Positions 61,975-64,000 of a stretch of 64,000 nt of DNA are shown in pieces. The DNA comes from Bacillota bacterium. GTDB lineage: Bacteria; Bacillota; Clostridia; Acetivibrionales; DTU013. The notes under the pieces were generated by a model. The model worked only from the letters and a program-made list of their open reading frames with translations. It did no database searches and was not told the origin of the DNA. The DNA lies in NCBI GenBank assembly GCA_023411575.1, contig JAEYOP010000018.1, positions 1 through 64,000 of the forward strand. Direction: 5' to 3'. How positions within the stretch are numbered: the first letter of the stretch is position 1; the number at the start of each line of letters is the position of its first letter. The translations under genes and the position numbers were made by a program.

Positions 61975-62007
61975 TGTCGGAACAGCCTCCTCAAGGCTGT
62001 TCCGACA
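61975..62007 (+). other. Perfect 13-bp stem-loop after the module C binding protein
   Basis: TGTCGGAACAGCC (61975-61987) pairs perfectly with GGCTGTTCCGACA (61995-62007), with a TCCTCAA loop. No T-run follows. It lies 15 bp after the stop and 37 bp before the permease gene. It likely protects the binding-protein message from 3' decay or limits read-through. Confidence 0.85.
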
Positions 62008-62043
62008 GAAAACAAACTTTGCAGCAAATACGGGGTAATCTAG

Positions 62044-62961
62044 ATGGATTCAATAGGTAAGAGAAAACAGTCTCTGGATAAGGATCAGTTCAGCGTAGTA
62101 CTTTTATTCCTTGCGCCTTTCATCATAGGGTTTCTTATTTTTGACGTAATACCGATTCTTTCCGCCTTTGTTATAAGCGTTTTGAATCTCAACTCAATAA
62201 GCGGCTTTGCCGATACGGACGCTATGAGATTCATAGGATTCGAAAATTATATCAATATATTCAAAGACCCTGTTGCCATGACATCTTATGGAAGGTCTTT
62301 GCTCTATACGGTTTATTATGTTCCTGCCCTGAATGTTCTCGCTATTCTTCTGGCTTTGCTGCTGACCAGGGCGCTTTATTTGAAGTCGGCTATCCGCACA
62401 ATGATTTTTATACCCTATGTGACGAATATCGTAGCGGTTACGATTTTGTGGGGAATTCTTCTGGACCCCTTTGGCGGCGTGGTCAATACCTTCTTGAAAT
62501 CAGTAGGGATAGAGCAGCCGCCGATGTGGCATTTAGGTGTGAATACTGCGCTGCCGACACTGGCCGGCGTTTCAATTTGGCGTGATGTAGCCTTTCAGAT
62601 GGTTGTTTACATGGCGGCGATCAATAATGTACCAAGAGAATTGTACGAATCGGCGGATGTGGACGGAGCATCCAAAGTCGTCCAGTTTTTCAAAATAACA
62701 TTGCCGGCGATAACCCCAACGATCTTTGCGATGATCGTAACCAGTATCATTAATTCGTTTCAGAATTACGCACTGGTTTTTACGATGACAAACGGAGGAC
62801 CCGGGGATGCTTCCAGGGTCGCAGTGCTTAACATCTATCAGGAGGCGTTCGAATACAGCCGGTTCAGCGTCGCATCGGCGCAGGCAATCATTTTGTTTTT
62901 TATTATCCTGGTTATCACAATGATTCAATGGAAAGGGCAGAAAAAATGGGTACATTATTAA
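62044..62961 (+). CDS. Carbohydrate ABC permease, MalF/UgpA type (module C)
   Basis: The 305-residue, six-helix permease has the EAA loop ELYESADVDGASKVVQFFKI and an MFS-unrelated CUT1 pattern (GGPGDASRVAVLNIYQEAFE near the end). The start ATG has only GGGG as a ribosome site. It overlaps the second permease by 16 bp. Confidence 0.93.
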   Translation: MDSIGKRKQSLDKDQFSVVLLFLAPFIIGFLIFDVIPILSAFVISVLNLNSISGFADTDAMRFIGFENYINIFKDPVAMTSYGRSLLYTVYYVPALNVLAILLALLLTRALYLKSAIRTMIFIPYVTNIVAVTILWGILLDPFGGVVNTFLKSVGIEQPPMWHLGVNTALPTLAGVSIWRDVAFQMVVYMAAINNVPRELYESADVDGASKVVQFFKITLPAITPTIFAMIVTSIINSFQNYALVFTMTNGGPGDASRVAVLNIYQEAFEYSRFSVASAQAIILFFIILVITMIQWKGQKKWVHY

Positions 62962-63794
62962 AAAGCCACAGTTACCGGAGCAGCGCGAATCGAACTATTT
63001 TAACCGTCCTTATGCTGATTCTGTCAGCCCTGATGATTTTGCCTTTTATCATGATGATTTTCGCATCCTTCAAGTATTCGGCGGATGCCTTTACCAACCC
63101 GCTCTTTTTGGATCCGAGAAAAGTCAACCTGAACAATTATAAAGAAATTTTTGAACATCCTTATTATTTCAAATGGTTTTTGAATTCTGTCATTGTTGCG
63201 GTAAGTGTGATCGTTTTGAAGGGGACTGTAGTTTCGATGGCGGCTTATGCTTTTGCCAAACTGAGATTCCGAGGCAGAGACACCTTATTCATGGTACTGA
63301 TGTCAGCCATGATGGTTACATCGGATACAACCATTGTTGCAAGATATTTATTATATAAAGAGATGCACCTGATCAACTCCCTTTTGGCACTTATAATCCC
63401 TTCCGTATTCGGAGTCTTTTTTGTATTCCTTCTAAGGCAGTTCTTTTTAGGGATCCCGGCGGAGCTTTCGGAAGCGGCGGTGATTGACGGCTGCTCCCAT
63501 TTTAAGATATATTACAAAATCATCATTCCATTATCCATACCGGCCATGCTGACAATGGCTTTATTCAGCTTTATTTGGTCCTGGAATGATTTTGTAAACG
63601 CATTTGTATTCATCACGCCGCTGGAAAGGCAGGTAGTACCTGTCGGGCTGAAATCCTTTCAAAATGAATACACAACGGATACCTCGCTTCAGATGGCGGG
63701 TATCTGCATCGCAATAATACCTGTAATTATCCTCTTTACGACCGTTCAGAAGTACTTTGTCGAGGGAATTGCTTTAACAGGGATTAAAGGTTAG
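62946..63794 (+). CDS. Carbohydrate ABC permease, MalG/UgpE type (module C)
   Basis: The 282-residue permease has six helices, the EAA loop ELSEAAVIDGCSHFKIYYKI and the ending QKYFVEGIALTGIKG. ATG 62946 has AAAGGG upstream at good spacing; the earlier in-frame ATG 62928 would overlap more of the first permease. It is last in the module; a terminator follows at 63874. No ATPase gene is nearby. Confidence 0.93.
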   Translation: MGTLLKSHSYRSSANRTILTVLMLILSALMILPFIMMIFASFKYSADAFTNPLFLDPRKVNLNNYKEIFEHPYYFKWFLNSVIVAVSVIVLKGTVVSMAAYAFAKLRFRGRDTLFMVLMSAMMVTSDTTIVARYLLYKEMHLINSLLALIIPSVFGVFFVFLLRQFFLGIPAELSEAAVIDGCSHFKIYYKIIIPLSIPAMLTMALFSFIWSWNDFVNAFVFITPLERQVVPVGLKSFQNEYTTDTSLQMAGICIAIIPVIILFTTVQKYFVEGIALTGIKG

Positions 63795-63807
63795 CAGCAC
63801 CCAGGCT

Positions 63808-63865
63808 CAAGAACCACATTAGCAAACAAGAACCACATCAGCAAACAAGAACCACATACAGCAAA
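63808..63865 (+). repeat. Three tandem 19-bp repeats
   Basis: Copies of CAAGAACCACAT followed by CAGCAAA or similar begin at 63808, 63827 and 63846; the third has one extra base. They fill the spacer between the last permease and its terminator. No coding role. Confidence 0.9.
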
Positions 63866-63873
63866 TCTTGAAG

Positions 63874-63919
63874 AAAAGGGACGTTTTCCGGTTCTCCCTG
63901 CCGGAAGCGGTCCCTTTTT
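63874..63919 (+). terminator. Terminator of the module C importer
   Basis: AAAAGGGAC (63874-63882) pairs with GTCCCTTTT, ending in a T-run at 63915-63919. A second TTCCGG/CCGGAA stem sits inside the loop. Confidence 0.8.
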
Positions 63920-63920
63920 G

Positions 63921-64000
63921 TATGCGGGCAATCAACAATACCCTTTACTACAAGCCACGCCTAAAGGGCGTTGGTACGGTCTCCCACCCGTGAACGGGTC
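63921..64000. other. Folded end region resembling an IS200/IS605-type end (tentative)
   Basis: CCCTTTA (near 63942) can pair with TAAAGGG (near 63962), and ACGCC/GGCGT overlap it; ACCCG/CGGGT with a TGAA loop closes the window (63985-63998). Such hairpin trains occur at ends of IS200/IS605 elements and their guide RNAs. The window stops here, so this is a hint only. Confidence 0.25.

Noticed and set aside
63808..63865. CRISPR array
   Set aside because: Only three 19-bp tandem units with no spacers.
1..64000. tRNA or rRNA genes
   Set aside because: No cloverleaf-like segment or rRNA sequence was recognised on either strand.

Overview
The window looks like a chromosomal segment of an anaerobic, probably spore-forming Gram-positive bacterium of the class Clostridia. 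The evidence is the gene order infB-rbfA-nrnA-truB-ribF, low-to-moderate G+C with strong GGAGG ribosome binding sites, a YfmF/YfmH pair, a short Spo0E-like protein, lipoprotein-type solute-binding proteins, and three YesM/YesN/AraC-regulated sugar importers. The species cannot be named from the sequence alone.

Layout. Positions 1-5.8 kb hold a translation and cofactor operon on the + strand: infB (5' end outside the window, with an in-frame 51-bp repeat array), rbfA, nrnA, truB and ribF. It runs directly into hypF-hypC-hypD-hypE (5.8-10.6 kb), which make the Fe(CN)2CO cofactor of [NiFe] hydrogenases; no hydrogenase and no hypA/hypB is present. From 10.7 to 14.8 kb lies a MacA/MacB-type ABC export operon with a Yip1-family membrane protein. 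From 14.9 to 24.1 kb comes a mixed stretch: three MFS transporters, an Orn/Lys/Arg-decarboxylase-family enzyme, a single-domain EamA protein, a VanW protein, a MarR regulator, a diguanylate cyclase and a 59-residue membrane protein. From 24.3 to 29.4 kb are yfmF-yfmH (EF-P modification), lgt, a previously untracked 54-residue Spo0E-like gene, and rodA/ftsW.

From 29.5 kb to the right edge is one large plant-polysaccharide (pectin / rhamnogalacturonan) locus built of three modules. Module A (29.5-39.4 kb): GH95 on +, and on - a solute-binding protein, two permeases, a YesM-like kinase, a YesN-like regulator and a DHDPS/NAL-family aldolase. Module B (39.8-52.3 kb): a membrane-anchored AraC regulator on -, divergent from an LplB/LplC-like importer with its binding protein, then an esterase, GH105, GH28, CE8 and GH43. 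Module C (52.3-63.8 kb): a second GH105, a TIM-barrel isomerase, a beta-lactamase-fold hydrolase and a second two-component system on -, divergent from an Ig-domain-fused binding protein and two permeases on +.

How it works together: all hydrolases lack signal peptides, so the cell most likely imports methylated and acetylated pectic oligosaccharides through the three ABC systems and finishes degradation in the cytoplasm (CE8 and esterase remove substituents; GH28, GH105, GH43 and GH95 remove sugars). None of the three importers has its own ATPase gene here, so a shared MsmX-type ATPase elsewhere is expected. Each binding-protein gene is bordered by strong RNA stem-loops, the most striking being a roughly 143-nt near-palindromic hairpin just upstream of the module A binding-protein start. 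Module C and the MarR/MFS pair are visibly more A+T rich than their neighbours, suggesting separate acquisition.
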